From contig NZ_FOTR01000011.1 in assembly GCF_900114645.1 (NCBI RefSeq), forward strand, positions 17,755-81,754: DNA of 64,000 nt. The letters are read 5' to 3'. Under the pieces are notes generated by a model. That model searched no databases. It worked only from the letters and a program-made list of their open reading frames with translations, and was not told the origin of the DNA. The position numbers and the translations under genes are program-made. The first letter of the stretch is position 1; each line of letters begins with the position of its first letter. Origin of the DNA: Gracilibacillus orientalis (GTDB lineage: Bacteria > Bacillota > Bacilli > Bacillales > Amphibacillaceae). Positions 44,783-53,780 of this stretch are shown piece by piece.

Positions 44783-45985
44783 ATGGAGCCTGTTATTGGT
44801 CTGGATGTCGCAAAAGGCGAAAGCCAGGTCCAAGCTTTTTTACAAAGGAAACAGACTTATAAGCAAAGCTTTAAATTTGCTCACGATCTACAGGGGCTTC
44901 ACGCATTTCATCGTTTTTATCAAGAGGTGGAACAGGTTTCGGGTCAGCCTCCGTCTATCATCTTTGAATCTACCGGACACTATCATGAGCCTGTGCTTCA
45001 ATTTCTTGAAAATCATGGTATAACGTATTATTTAATCAATCCAGTGGTTTCCTTTGGGGCCAGAAAGACGAGCCTGCGTAAGGTGAAAACGGCCAAAATC
45101 GATGCGTTTCATTTAGGAGAGCTGTACTACAAAGAGGACCTTGAGGTTTATCAAAGGAAAACAGAGCAGGCCTTGAATCTGCGTCTCTTGACGAGACAGC
45201 ACAGCGCGTTAACAGACAGCTATGTTGAAATCAAGCTTCAATTTCAGGCTGCTCTGGATCAGATTTTCCCAGAATATCATGGCGTTTTTAGTGATCTTTG
45301 TGGCAACCTCTCGTTAAACACCTTACTGCACTATCCAACGTCAACAGATATTCACAAGGTCTCTCAAGAGACGTTGGCCAATGAAATGCGTCAATTCGGA
45401 GCGAGACGTTCCCAAGCATGGTTTTTGGATAAAGCATCTCAATTAAAAGATGCGGCGGAACGCAATCCATTTCAATTTCCTGTTTGTCATGGGCATCTAG
45501 TCAGTTTGCGTATGTACATTCAAATGCTTTTTCAATACCAAGAGCACCTATCCAAGTTAAAAAAAGAGATAGATGCCCTGGCACAGACCTTTGAAGACTA
45601 TGGATTGATCCAATCCATTCCTGGAATCGGAGATAAGATTGCAGCAACAATCATTTCCGAAATTGGGGACATCAATCAATTTCATTATGCCAAGCAATTG
45701 ACTGCCTATGCAGGACTTGACCCAAGTGTTTTTGAGTCAGGCAAATTTAGAGCCTCGATCAACCGCATCACGAAAAGGGGATCATCAAGATTACGTCAGT
45801 CCCTTTATACGGCTGTGCAATGTGGTCTGGCAAAGGAACGGAACAAGAAGCTTATCACCTTTTATGATCGCAAACGAAACGAGGGCAAGCCACACAAAGT
45901 CGCTGTGATTGCTTGTGCCAATAAACTCGTTCATTGGATTCATGCCATGTTAAAGCGTCAGGAAGTCTTTGTAGATCAATCATAA
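44783..45985 (+). CDS. IS110-family transposase
   Basis: About 400 residues. The N-terminal RuvC-like DEDD domain shows GLDVAKGE, FESTGHYHEP and KTAKIDAFHLGE. The C-terminal Transposase_20 domain has IQSIPGIGDKIAATIISEIG, AYAGLDP and KRGSSRLRQSL with the catalytic Ser. AAAGGAG lies 11 bases upstream of the ATG at 44783; a GTG three codons earlier is a second option. The frame is intact, so the element may be active. It is not part of the neighbouring operons. Confidence 0.95.
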   Translation: MEPVIGLDVAKGESQVQAFLQRKQTYKQSFKFAHDLQGLHAFHRFYQEVEQVSGQPPSIIFESTGHYHEPVLQFLENHGITYYLINPVVSFGARKTSLRKVKTAKIDAFHLGELYYKEDLEVYQRKTEQALNLRLLTRQHSALTDSYVEIKLQFQAALDQIFPEYHGVFSDLCGNLSLNTLLHYPTSTDIHKVSQETLANEMRQFGARRSQAWFLDKASQLKDAAERNPFQFPVCHGHLVSLRMYIQMLFQYQEHLSKLKKEIDALAQTFEDYGLIQSIPGIGDKIAATIISEIGDINQFHYAKQLTAYAGLDPSVFESGKFRASINRITKRGSSRLRQSLYTAVQCGLAKERNKKLITFYDRKRNEGKPHKVAVIACANKLVHWIHAMLKRQEVFVDQS

Positions 45986-46136
45986 AGTAATAGTTTTTTC
46001 CAATATTTTGAAACCTTCTTGTTTGGCATGAAGGCTATTTGGTATGCTCAATTTTAGTGTAACATGTTTTTTTGAACTTTTTTACCCTTAAGTGTTGACA
46101 GTTATTAGCTGGTATAATGGAATATCTCTTAAATGT

Positions 46137-46499
46137 TTACCATGAGAATATTTTAGCTAGTATTGACATCACAATCCATATAACTACACCAACTGAAACA
46201 AAAAGGAGGAAAATTTTAAATGCATCCAATATAGAGGAAATTGTAAACCAACCACTTAACAATAGAATCGGATAAACTGTTATTAACATGATTAAAAAAT
46301 GAACACCACTTTGCTTAGTAAAACTCCAATGATCAATGTTATAAATAACAGTTGCTGCACCAACAAAAAAAGCTATTAGGCTGGCCACAAATGTTCCTTT
46401 AGCATCAAAATAGCTGCCTTGAAAATATAATAATAAAGCAATACCTCCCATAACAATAAGTGGTATGCCCCCTCTTAAAAGAGCTTGCGTAATCAACAT
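46137..46499 (-). CDS. DUF3021-like four-helix membrane protein
   Basis: A 120-residue protein with four transmembrane helices (about 8-26, 38-56, 66-85, 93-115). Its pattern (NIDHWSFTKQSGVHFLIMLI and GWF) resembles DUF3021 proteins, which usually sit beside a LytTR regulator. No LytTR gene is here, so it stands alone. GAAGG precedes the ATG. The family call is moderate. Confidence 0.7.
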   Translation of the reverse strand: MLITQALLRGGIPLIVMGGIALLLYFQGSYFDAKGTFVASLIAFFVGAATVIYNIDHWSFTKQSGVHFLIMLITVYPILLLSGWFTISSILDAFKIFLLFVSVGVVIWIVMSILAKIFSW

Positions 46500-46575
46500 T
46501 TTTGAAAACCTTCTTTATAAAAGTATTCTTAGGGATAATGGCCTGTTCGCAGTATAACTTTTAACCAACAAAACA

Positions 46576-46603
46576 CCCCTTTAGACAATCATATCCAAAG
46601 GGG
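46576..46603 (-). terminator. Terminator after proline dehydrogenase
   Basis: CCCCTTT (46576-46582) and AAAGGGG (46597-46603) form a 7-bp stem; the minus strand continues TGTTTTGTTGG. It lies about 60 bases after the proline dehydrogenase stop codon. Confidence 0.65.
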
Positions 46604-46663
46604 GAAAGCTTCGAAACTTTTTTATAAACGTCGCGACTTTATTATAAAACTACACCCGTTTGT

Positions 46664-47626
46664 TTAATAATGTACCGAAGTATCTTCAGCCCCGTGAATC
46701 ATGTCTGTAATAGCAACATAAATGTTTGGTGGATATTCAGCTATTCTATGAGCGAGATATAAATACCACTCACTACCATATGTCAGATAAACACGAATAG
46801 GGAGTCCGGCATCTTTAAGTTGTTTACAAAGATCAGGACGAATGCCGTACAACATCTCTGCTTCTACATATGGTTTTTTTAAATAACCATGTTCGATAAC
46901 ATGCTTATTTATTGCTTCATCATGCGAAGCAATTGAAACTGTATGTTCCGATTCCACGCATAAATCCACTAATTCAAGATACCGTTCATTCAACTTTTCG
47001 GAACGAGGGATACAAATATCTGACGGTTCTTGAAAGGCTCCCTTTACAAGACGTATCGTACCGGAGTAGTCAAGTAACTCCTTAAGATCATCTAACGACC
47101 GATACAATTGAGCCTGAAGAGTAACCCCTATGTTTGTATATCGAGCCACAGCTCTTTTATAAACTGACAAGACTTGTTCTGTTTTATTTGATTCCTCGGC
47201 ACTAATCATGAGCGACACGCCATTATCATGTGCCGCTTTTGCCATCTCTAATAAGTTTTGAAAGGCTAATTCAGAATCAATTGCTAAACCAATATGGGAT
47301 AGATCAAAAGAGATACGAGTATTTAACCCCTGTGCTCCGCATTCTTGTATTAATCTCAAAAATTCATTTTTTGCTTGAACACACTCTTCCCTGCTGACCG
47401 TGTTTTCCCCGATAAATTCAAGAGAAATGCGGTACCCCTTATTTATAAGCTGATTACCGATCGCTAAACCATCTTCTTTTGATTCACCTGTTACAAATCG
47501 TTTAGCTGACCTTTGAAACAACGGATAAAGTTCAGGAGATTGCTGAATGTGTTCTTTTATCTCTAAATTCCTTGCAATGAATTTTAATGAGTCTGCGAAT
47601 TGTTTTTCTTCTGAAGTAAAATTCAT
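46664..47626 (-). CDS. Proline dehydrogenase
   Basis: A 320-residue flavoenzyme of the monofunctional PutA/FadM type that oxidises proline to pyrroline-5-carboxylate. Barrel motifs include RISFDLSHIG, SAEESNKTEQVL, RLVKGAFQEP, SIASHDEAI and the C-terminal helix YLAHRIAEYPPN, whose arginine and tyrosine bind the proline carboxylate. GGGGGG precedes the ATG. No pyrroline-5-carboxylate dehydrogenase gene is adjacent. Four ATCAAAC-like elements lie upstream and may bind a regulator. Proline turnover matters in osmoadapted bacilli. Confidence 0.92.
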   Translation of the reverse strand: MNFTSEEKQFADSLKFIARNLEIKEHIQQSPELYPLFQRSAKRFVTGESKEDGLAIGNQLINKGYRISLEFIGENTVSREECVQAKNEFLRLIQECGAQGLNTRISFDLSHIGLAIDSELAFQNLLEMAKAAHDNGVSLMISAEESNKTEQVLSVYKRAVARYTNIGVTLQAQLYRSLDDLKELLDYSGTIRLVKGAFQEPSDICIPRSEKLNERYLELVDLCVESEHTVSIASHDEAINKHVIEHGYLKKPYVEAEMLYGIRPDLCKQLKDAGLPIRVYLTYGSEWYLYLAHRIAEYPPNIYVAITDMIHGAEDTSVHY

Positions 47627-47697
47627 TTTTTACCCCCCTTTTCATTTTTAAATTTCTGCTTTATGCAACAAAATGGTCCGTTTACTGAATTGTAAGA

Positions 47698-47767
47698 ATC
47701 AAACATATCAATATAAATATATCAAACATTATATAAAATAATCAATCTTTATTATAAATTATCAAAC
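47698..47767. repeat. Phased ATCAAAC elements upstream of proline dehydrogenase
   Basis: ATCAAAC occurs at 47698, 47721 and 47761, and ATCAATC at 47741, spaced 23, 20 and 20 bases. Spacing near two helical turns suggests cooperative binding of a regulator on one DNA face. Confidence 0.4.
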
Positions 47768-47853
47768 TTCATTCTAAAGCCACATTAAGGCGTTTTTTGT
47801 GTTGCCTAAGGTATCAATATAAACTAAAGAATTTCTATTTTTTATTACTTTTA

Positions 47854-48886
47854 TTAAGATATAAGAGATTTATATATCTCTCCAATAATTCCTTTTAATT
47901 GATGAACACCTAATTCTGCATTCGTCATAATAACAGCACCTTTTTCTAAGTGAGGATACGCTACCATCATACATTGGAAACCTACTCCCCAACCCATAGA
48001 TGTGATTTCTAGCGCTTTTTCAGAGCCTTCTAGAAACACACCTAATCCAGTCCAACTTTTACCTCTTCGAGAAGTTATCATTTCTTTTGCTAAACTTTCT
48101 GAAATGCCAATTTTACTTTCTCCTTTTAGAGCATTCATTAGCTCAAGAACTAATATAGCTAAATCTGAAGAAGTGGTCCATAATCCAGAAGCTGTTGGAT
48201 AAGGGTATATAGGATATTTCCCATATACTAATTCACCATTTTTGTTATGACCACAGAGAATTCTTTTTTATCCTTTTCTAACATCGTTATATTTAAATGA
48301 CTATTTTCCATTCCTAACGGCTTAAATATGAACTCCTTTAAACATGATAATACGGCCTGTTCGTCACATCTTCGATTAGTTGCTGGATAATACAATAGCC
48401 TGCATCTGAATAATGAAATTCACTCTCTGGCTCGCACTGTACTTCAATAGGAATCTTACAATAGGAAGTTTTCCCCTCTAACAACTCAACCATTGAAGGA
48501 ATACCTATATTTGAATTCAGTTCCGAAAAACTACCTTCAGCGTCTTTGATTCCAGATTGGTGACAAAGCAAGTTTCTTAACGTAACTTTTTTATTCTTTG
48601 TAAATTCATTTTCAGGTACTTTCCAGGTTACAAGTCTTTTATTTACATTTTCATCTAAATCAAGAAGTCCTTCCCCAATTAGCTTTAAAACCATTATTCC
48701 AGTTAAGAATTTGCTGATGGAACACGCACTAAAAATCGAATTCTCAGTTACTTTTCTATCACTTTTCTCCTCTAGTATGCCATAATTTTCCGTATATTTG
48801 TTGCCGCTTTCAATCAACACAATACTTACTCCGTTTACATTATGATGTTTCATTCGTTCTTTAATGTTGACGTTTTTAATTTTCAT
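47854..48886 (-). pseudogene. Beta-lactamase-family serine hydrolase gene broken by two frameshifts
   Basis: The 5' part (from 48886) encodes a class C-like hydrolase with the SxxK motif SISK and the YxN-like YSDAGY. It stops near 48336, where restoring one T in a T-run continues the frame as LKEFIFKPLGMENSHLNITM. Near 48250 restoring one G resumes the last frame (HNKNGELVYGKYPIYPYPTA, then SGLWTTSSDLA) to the stop at 47854. Both lesions are single-base losses in short homopolymers, so sequencing error is possible. A restored product would have about 340 residues. Confidence 0.8.
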
Positions 48887-49063
48887 ATTTATCTCCTAGT
48901 TAACTTTATTATAAATATCATAAAACGAACATTTGTTCTTTTGTAAGTATTTTGAAAATCCCTCTTTTCTCTTGGGATAGTCCTGATTTTTTAGTTCAGG
49001 ATTTATTGTTTTACATTACCGTTTCACCCCAAAGTAAAAGATCCTCAGTTATATATCAGGTTA

Positions 49064-49285
49064 ATGGAATGTTTTAAATATGCCTTTATTATTGGAGCTT
49101 CTTATCCGATTCGAACAATCTATATGGCGTTTGTGACTTTTGTTGTCTACTATGTAACTGTTTCATTTTCAGTTCTCTTTTTATTTTTCTCTGGCAGTGT
49201 ATTAAGTTTGCTGATTATGCGCTTTACTTATGTTGCTTTTGAGAAAGTGGAAGTGAGAAATAATAGGATGGCTGAGCCTGCTTAA
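49064..49285 (+). pseudogene. Possible C-terminal remnant of a YesL (DUF624)-like membrane protein
   Basis: A 73-codon frame encodes two hydrophobic segments (MECFKYAFIIGASYPIRT..., then SVLFLFFSGSVLSLLIM), resembling the C-terminal part of DUF624 proteins that accompany sugar ABC importers. Full proteins have about 200 residues and no upstream part is in frame, so this is probably a remnant. The match is by eye and uncertain. Confidence 0.35.
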
Positions 49286-49389
49286 TTTTTAAACTTGTAA
49301 CTCTCTAATTATAGTAAGTGAGCATACCTATTGAATAAAAGATATGCTTTTTGTTGTATCGGTTTATATACATCAAAATCTAAAGGAAG

Positions 49390-49575
49390 TTGCTAAAGAT
49401 TTGTCATAAAAATGAATATAATTAACAAATCTAAGGGTAGTCGTTAAAGATTTGTCGTAAAAATGAATATAATTAACAAATCTAAGGGAAGTCGCTAAAG
49501 ATTTGTCGTAAAAATGAATATAATTGACAAATCTAAGGGAATACACAATAGATTTGTCATATAAATGGATAATTC
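49390..49575. repeat. 51-bp tandem repeat, about 3.6 copies
   Basis: AAAGATTTGTC (last copy ATAGATTTGTC) recurs at 49395, 49446, 49497 and 49548, a constant period of 51. Each unit contains AGATTTGT and, about 20 bases on, ACAAATCT, an inverted repeat, so each unit can form a hairpin. The same ACAAATCT/AGATTTGT pair reappears at 54647-54682. Confidence 0.85.
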
Positions 49576-49605
49576 GGAGCTTGCGCAATGACTTTTAAAC
49601 AAAAC

Positions 49606-49646
49606 AAACAACAAATCCAGCAAATATGTGCTGTGATTTGTTGTTT
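49606..49646 (-). terminator. Terminator-like hairpin after the GH2 remnant
   Basis: AAACAACAAATC and GATTTGTTGTTT pair over 12 bp with a further AGCA/TGCT pairing inside. It lies just after the stop of the GH2 remnant; it may have been that gene's original terminator. Confidence 0.7.
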
Positions 49647-49651
49647 ATGAG

Positions 49652-49895
49652 TTAATTAATGACTGGAATGGAAATTTGAGTTGTATCTAAACCTTCCGAC
49701 TTTACGGTTACAAAAATAGTTCCTTCTTCTGTTTTGGAACGAACAAATACAACCAATTTTCCGTGGTAAGCATTTCTGTGATGCGATTTATAGTTCTGTA
49801 GATCCTGTGAATTCCCATTTTCCATGCCGATAATTTCTCCCGGTCCATCAATCAATAGCTCGATTCGGTTATCTGCGTGATAAAATGATCTTCCT
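49652..49895 (-). pseudogene. C-terminal remnant of a GH2-type beta-galactosidase
   Basis: The frame reads FYHADNRIEL, then IDGPGEIIGMENGN, then RNAYHGKLVVFVRS and ends at 49652. This is the last beta-sandwich domain of family 2 glycosidases (GPGxxxGxxNGD and AFHGxALxIV in the family). A TGA lies in frame upstream and the rest of the gene, normally over 800 residues, is missing. Confidence 0.7.
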
Positions 49896-49911
49896 GTTCA
49901 AACTCTGCAAC

Positions 49912-50271
49912 TTATAATTGAGTAACCACAATAAAAACTAATTCAAAAATCAAAGAGCATACTAACATCCATATTATTTCTATACGAATAAAAGAATTTA
50001 TCACACTACGATGCTTTATATCAGCTAGATTTATAGCAACTTTTAAATTGATTGGCGCAAACAACAAAGAAAACAGAAACCCTCCAGAAAGAGAAATACA
50101 AAGATGAATAATTACCACATTAGAAGTTATTTCTGCTACTGCATTCACCATTATAAAAATAGGGATCCCAGCCCATATAAAGAAGGTTAATACCATTAAA
50201 ACTAATGCCATTATGAGTAACATATAGTTTTTTTTAAGTACATTTGAATAGTTGTGGAAATACAAGCTCAT
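49912..50271 (-). CDS. Three- or four-helix membrane protein of unknown function
   Basis: About 119 residues with hydrophobic segments at roughly 17-40, 48-70 and 95-117. GGGGGG supports the ATG at 50271; an in-frame GTG lies five codons upstream. It is followed on the same strand by the GH2 remnant and preceded by another small membrane protein gene. No family was recognised. Confidence 0.65.
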   Translation of the reverse strand: MSLYFHNYSNVLKKNYMLLIMALVLMVLTFFIWAGIPIFIMVNAVAEITSNVVIIHLCISLSGGFLFSLLFAPINLKVAINLADIKHRSVINSFIRIEIIWMLVCSLIFELVFIVVTQL

Positions 50272-50343
50272 ATTATCCCCCCACACAGTTATTTAATGAT
50301 TCTCCTTTTAATCAAAATCACCTCAAATGGGAACTTAAACAAA

Positions 50344-50757
50344 TTATTTAAAACGAATTTCAATGGTTTCTGGTTCTTGCTCATCGCCATATAAAGTTAC
50401 AATAGCATTATAATCATTTTTCCAATCGACTGATACATTCCCAGATTTAAGCGTTGCTCCATCGTTGCTAATCCTACTGTCTTCATGTTTTGACCCATAC
50501 TTAATTCTTACTGATGATGGTCCAAATGAAAAGGCCTCTCCCTTTTCAACTACTTCGATTGTATTTACATTATTAGGAGAATTGCTTTCTACAAGCATAC
50601 TTTCTTTCAAGAATACTTCATATGAAAACATCGCTACGTTGTAAATAATAAAGAGAATTGGAACTAAGATTATAATTGTGATCCAAGCAAAACAGCCTCG
50701 TTTCGCCTGTTGTTTAGTACGCTTAATTTCATCATCAAGCTCTCTTTCATCACTCAT
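50344..50757 (-). CDS. Single-pass membrane protein with extracytoplasmic domain
   Basis: About 137 residues. A charged N-terminus (DERELDDEIKRTKQQAKRGC) precedes one transmembrane helix (about 25-47) and an 85-residue beta-rich outer domain. AAGGG supports the ATG at 50757. It precedes the other membrane gene by about 70 bases and they may share a transcript. The function is unknown. Confidence 0.65.
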   Translation of the reverse strand: MSDERELDDEIKRTKQQAKRGCFAWITIIILVPILFIIYNVAMFSYEVFLKESMLVESNSPNNVNTIEVVEKGEAFSFGPSSVRIKYGSKHEDSRISNDGATLKSGNVSVDWKNDYNAIVTLYGDEQEPETIEIRFK

Positions 50758-51228
50758 CTTTAGAAATCCCTTCTGTGGCAAAATTCATGAACACTTGATT
50801 GGATTAGTAATCTCTTCTTAAATCTTAACGACATAGAAACCAGCGATCATTATGAAAGCTATTAAAATTTTTCAACACCTAACACTAAAATCCCTGAAAG
50901 AATTAAGTTGCTCCCTAGTTGTTATTTGTTCACATTTAAACTTTAACATAAAATCCCAATAATTTTTAAGCTAAAAAAAGGTTCGCCAACACTCTTTTCT
51001 TCAATTTTATAAGCACCTATATGAATATCTTATATCTTTGTTACCATATCCTCATTTACTATTTCCCAAAAGCTCTACAAGCTAATTAGTCTTATTTCTT
51101 TCCTCTTCATATCTTTTTTCAAGGTATTGTTGTTCGCATTTTACTCTACTATACTCGATGTCTTTTCCTCTCTTTTTTTCTTTTCAATTACTTCCCATTT
51201 CCTTTTTTATACTTGTTTATCTAACTAC
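50758..51228. other. 470-base AT-rich intergenic region
   Basis: I see no gene on either strand. It is T- and C-rich on the plus strand and may hold the promoter of the small membrane protein genes. Confidence 0.5.
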
Positions 51229-51268
51229 AAAAAGCAGACCAAATCGTATTGGATTTGGTCTGCTTTTT
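51229..51268. terminator. Bidirectional terminator after the nitroreductase gene
   Basis: AAAAAGCAGACCAAATC pairs perfectly over 17 bp with GATTTGGTCTGCTTTTT around a 6-base loop, with A and T runs on both sides. It lies 37 bases after the nitroreductase stop codon. Confidence 0.9.
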
Positions 51269-51305
51269 ATGGGTTATCACATTACTCCACCGAACTGGAA
51301 TAAAA

Positions 51306-51878
51306 TCAGGCTCTAAATTCACCTTCCATAACGGTTTCTGTTAGTGGACGACGATCGGAAGGTAATTCGCGTTCTTGCAATTTTTCTTCTAATTTTTCTT
51401 TCTCATCCTGGTAACCGATTGCTACCACTGCATGGATCTCGTATTGCTCTGGGATGTTTAATACTTCACGAGCTTTATCTCTATAGAATCCACCCATTGC
51501 GTGTGTTATTAGTCCTTTTTTCATTGCTTGTAAAGATAAGAAACCCCAAGCTGTACCTGTATCAAAAGCGTGTGATCCACCCGCTTCGGTGTCAGAGATC
51601 AATAGTGCAAATGCTGGTACCTTTGTACACCATGCCAGGTTTCCGTCCATAATAAAAGAATGGAATTTCTTGCGGTCTTCCTCTGTTCTCGCAATAATAA
51701 AGCGCCATGGCTGTTTGTTCATAGCAGATGGTGCCCAGCGTGATGCGTCAAAAACAGTCATCAATGTTTCTTCATCGACCTCTTTTTCTGCAAAAGAGCG
51801 AGGTGACCAGCGACTTAAGAACATATCATCAATAGGATATTCCGTTTTACGATAATCATTTATATTTATACTTTTCAT
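51306..51878 (-). CDS. Nitroreductase-family FMN oxidoreductase
   Basis: About 190 residues. The FMN-binding N-terminus (FLSRWSPRSF), the ASRWAPSAMNKQPWRFIIAR segment, and the C-terminal AIGYQDEKEKLEE are typical of small NAD(P)H-dependent nitroreductases. GGGGG lies 9 bases upstream of the ATG at 51878; the frame continues upstream without a better site. It may detoxify quinones or nitro compounds. It stands alone. Confidence 0.93.
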   Translation of the reverse strand: MKSININDYRKTEYPIDDMFLSRWSPRSFAEKEVDEETLMTVFDASRWAPSAMNKQPWRFIIARTEEDRKKFHSFIMDGNLAWCTKVPAFALLISDTEAGGSHAFDTGTAWGFLSLQAMKKGLITHAMGGFYRDKAREVLNIPEQYEIHAVVAIGYQDEKEKLEEKLQERELPSDRRPLTETVMEGEFRA

Positions 51879-51994
51879 CTGTAAATTCCCCCTTCTTCGA
51901 TACATTATATGACAAATCGGAGAGTATCTCAAAAATCACGATTCTAGGCGAATGTCATAACTTATAATAAGCCATGATTAAAGGGGATAACACC

Positions 51995-52153
51995 ATGAAA
52001 AAGTTTTTTTATTTTTGTTTTATCATGATTTTTGGTTTCGCTATGTTTGTTATCTGGTTACTATTTATTGTACCGATGATCGGCTTGAAAACCTTTATTA
52101 TTTTAATTATCGTATTAATTTTAAGTTTTCTTTTTGAGTTATTTTGTAAATAA
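51995..52153 (+). CDS. 52-residue hydrophobic membrane protein
   Basis: AAAGGGG lies 7 bases upstream of the ATG. The product is almost entirely hydrophobic, with two membrane segments (residues 4-31 and 34-50) and a C-terminal ELFCK. It ends 83 bases before the RNPP-like regulator on the same strand. It could be a small partner or a precursor of a signal peptide for that regulator, but its sequence lacks a clear cleavable leader, so that is speculative. Confidence 0.6.
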   Translation: MKKFFYFCFIMIFGFAMFVIWLLFIVPMIGLKTFIILIIVLILSFLFELFCK

Positions 52154-52236
52154 ATTGTATAATTTTGAATTTTTTGTGTATTTTTTATGATTCTATAGTA
52201 TTATATATATTGTACTAAAATTAAATAGAAAGTGAT

Positions 52237-53502
52237 GTGAAAGAAGTGTATGATAAAGGAAAGCTAGTGTGTAAATACAGAAAGAAACTTAATTGGACAC
52301 AAGGAGAATTAGCCAAAAAGGTTAATACTAGTACCTCCATGATTAGTAAAATTGAATCAGGAAAATATCATCCGCCGGAAAAATTAATGTCGAAGATCCT
52401 GAAAGTTCTCAATATTAAAGAACTTACCTACCCAGAATATCATCCACTCATTGCCCAATTAACCTCTTGGCAACAAAGCATTGTTCAAAGGAATTATGCT
52501 ACGGCAAATAAACACTACAAAGAGCTCCAAAAATTTCCCATAAGCTATTTTTACAATCAATTAGCATTATATTCGTTGTGTAATTTCCAACAGGAACTTA
52601 TTTACTTCCGCACAGATCAAGCATCGAAATTTTTAGAGGATGTCCAAAAATATGCCGATACTCTTTCCCCTGTGAATAACTATCCCTATATAAAAGCTAT
52701 CGGTTTGTACTATTTGTTACTTGATCAATTAAAAGATGCTTTCACTTATTTCAATGTGGCAATCAAAATGAACCCTGACCTGTTTGAAAAAGATGGTGAG
52801 ATCCACCTGTACTATGCTTTTGCCTATGATAAAATCGGACAAGCCTTAGATTCCACTACCCATGCCACCACAGCATTATCTATATTTCAGTCAAAATTGA
52901 ACCAGCCCAATATTTTACTGTCTCGCATAGTTAAGATTAAGAATACCCTTCGTAGTCAAAATCAACCGATACAAGAAACTATCCAAGAGTTACACGACAT
53001 TCTAGATAATTATACTAGCATACATACAAATTACATTTATTATTTATTAAGCATCGCTTACTTCCAAAATAATGATTTTGAACATGCGTTAAAGTATAAT
53101 AAAAAAGCAATACGACATGAAAAAATATCCGCATTAAAAGTTAGATATATCTTTTTTATAGCTTATGTATATGCGCTACTAAAAGATGACGAGATGGCAT
53201 TAACCGTCATTGAAGGCGGAATATCGATTAACAAAGACAAAAAATATGAGTATTTCTTTTACTTATTAAAGGGTATTATTCAAGGAACACATGGCACTGA
53301 AGCTTATCGCCAAAAAGTAGCTGAAGAAATTATTCCCTATTTTCAGTTGAAAGGAAATATGTTAGAAAAAAATTATTGTCATGCGATACTCGGCGATGTT
53401 TATTATCACATACAGTTTTATAAAGAAGCTGCTAATCAATATTATATTTATCCTGGTAATTCTTACATCTCCGAATTACTGACTAAGTATCCGCAAAAGT
53501 AA
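52237..53502 (+). CDS. HTH-TPR regulator, RNPP/Rgg-like
   Basis: A 421-residue cytoplasmic regulator. An XRE helix-turn-helix at the N-terminus (LNWTQGELAKKVNTSTSMIS, then KIESGKYHPPEK) is followed by about 350 residues of helical TPR-like repeats (YYAFAYDKIGQALDSTTHA, AYFQNNDFEHALKYNKKAI). That is the layout of PlcR/NprR/AimR-type proteins, which bind short signal peptides and DNA. I keep the GTG start because it preserves the first helix of the DNA-binding domain. No signal peptide gene is certain. Confidence 0.85.
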   Translation: MKEVYDKGKLVCKYRKKLNWTQGELAKKVNTSTSMISKIESGKYHPPEKLMSKILKVLNIKELTYPEYHPLIAQLTSWQQSIVQRNYATANKHYKELQKFPISYFYNQLALYSLCNFQQELIYFRTDQASKFLEDVQKYADTLSPVNNYPYIKAIGLYYLLLDQLKDAFTYFNVAIKMNPDLFEKDGEIHLYYAFAYDKIGQALDSTTHATTALSIFQSKLNQPNILLSRIVKIKNTLRSQNQPIQETIQELHDILDNYTSIHTNYIYYLLSIAYFQNNDFEHALKYNKKAIRHEKISALKVRYIFFIAYVYALLKDDEMALTVIEGGISINKDKKYEYFFYLLKGIIQGTHGTEAYRQKVAEEIIPYFQLKGNMLEKNYCHAILGDVYYHIQFYKEAANQYYIYPGNSYISELLTKYPQK

Positions 53503-53562
53503 AAATTCCCAGACATTATTTTGTATGCTTGCATCAAAATATTTATATAGGAGGTGTGTGAG

Positions 53563-53718
53563 ATGGCGAAAGATGTAAAATGTGAGGTAAATAACTGTAA
53601 GTTCTGGGCTGAAGGCAATAGATGTCACGCAGATACCATCTATGTTGTCAGCCATACCGGAAAAAGTGCTGCCAATGAGAGAGAAACAGATTGCCAAACA
53701 TTCGAACCGACCGTCTAG
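53563..53718 (+). CDS. DUF1540 domain protein
   Basis: A 51-residue protein with four cysteines in the DUF1540 pattern: CEVNNCKFWAEGNRCHADTI, then ETDCQTFEP. GGAGGTG lies upstream of the ATG. These small Cys-rich proteins occur widely in endospore formers and probably bind metal; the function is unknown. Confidence 0.85.
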   Translation: MAKDVKCEVNNCKFWAEGNRCHADTIYVVSHTGKSAANERETDCQTFEPTV

Positions 53719-53738
53719 CATCACATCCTTCTTTAATG

Positions 53739-53769
53739 ACCTCAGCTAACTATGGGGGTTAGCTGAGGT
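53739..53769. terminator. Hairpin after the DUF1540 gene
   Basis: ACCTCAGCTAAC pairs with GTTAGCTGAGGT over 12 bp around a 7-base loop. The U-run is weak, but the position between convergent genes suits a terminator. Confidence 0.65.
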
Positions 53770-53780
53770 TAAATTATGCA

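Larger units (their letters stand above)
44612..46040 (+). mobile_element. IS110-family insertion sequence (ends approximate)
   Basis: The element contains one DEDD transposase gene preceded by about 170 bases of structured non-coding DNA, the IS110 layout. IS110 elements lack terminal inverted repeats, so the ends cannot be fixed from a single copy; the stated limits are estimates. Confidence 0.65.

Noticed and set aside
49373..49588. Repetitive 71-codon minus-strand frame, or CRISPR-like array
   Set aside because: The 51-bp period keeps the frame open by arithmetic. Units are contiguous with no variable spacers and there is no ribosome site.
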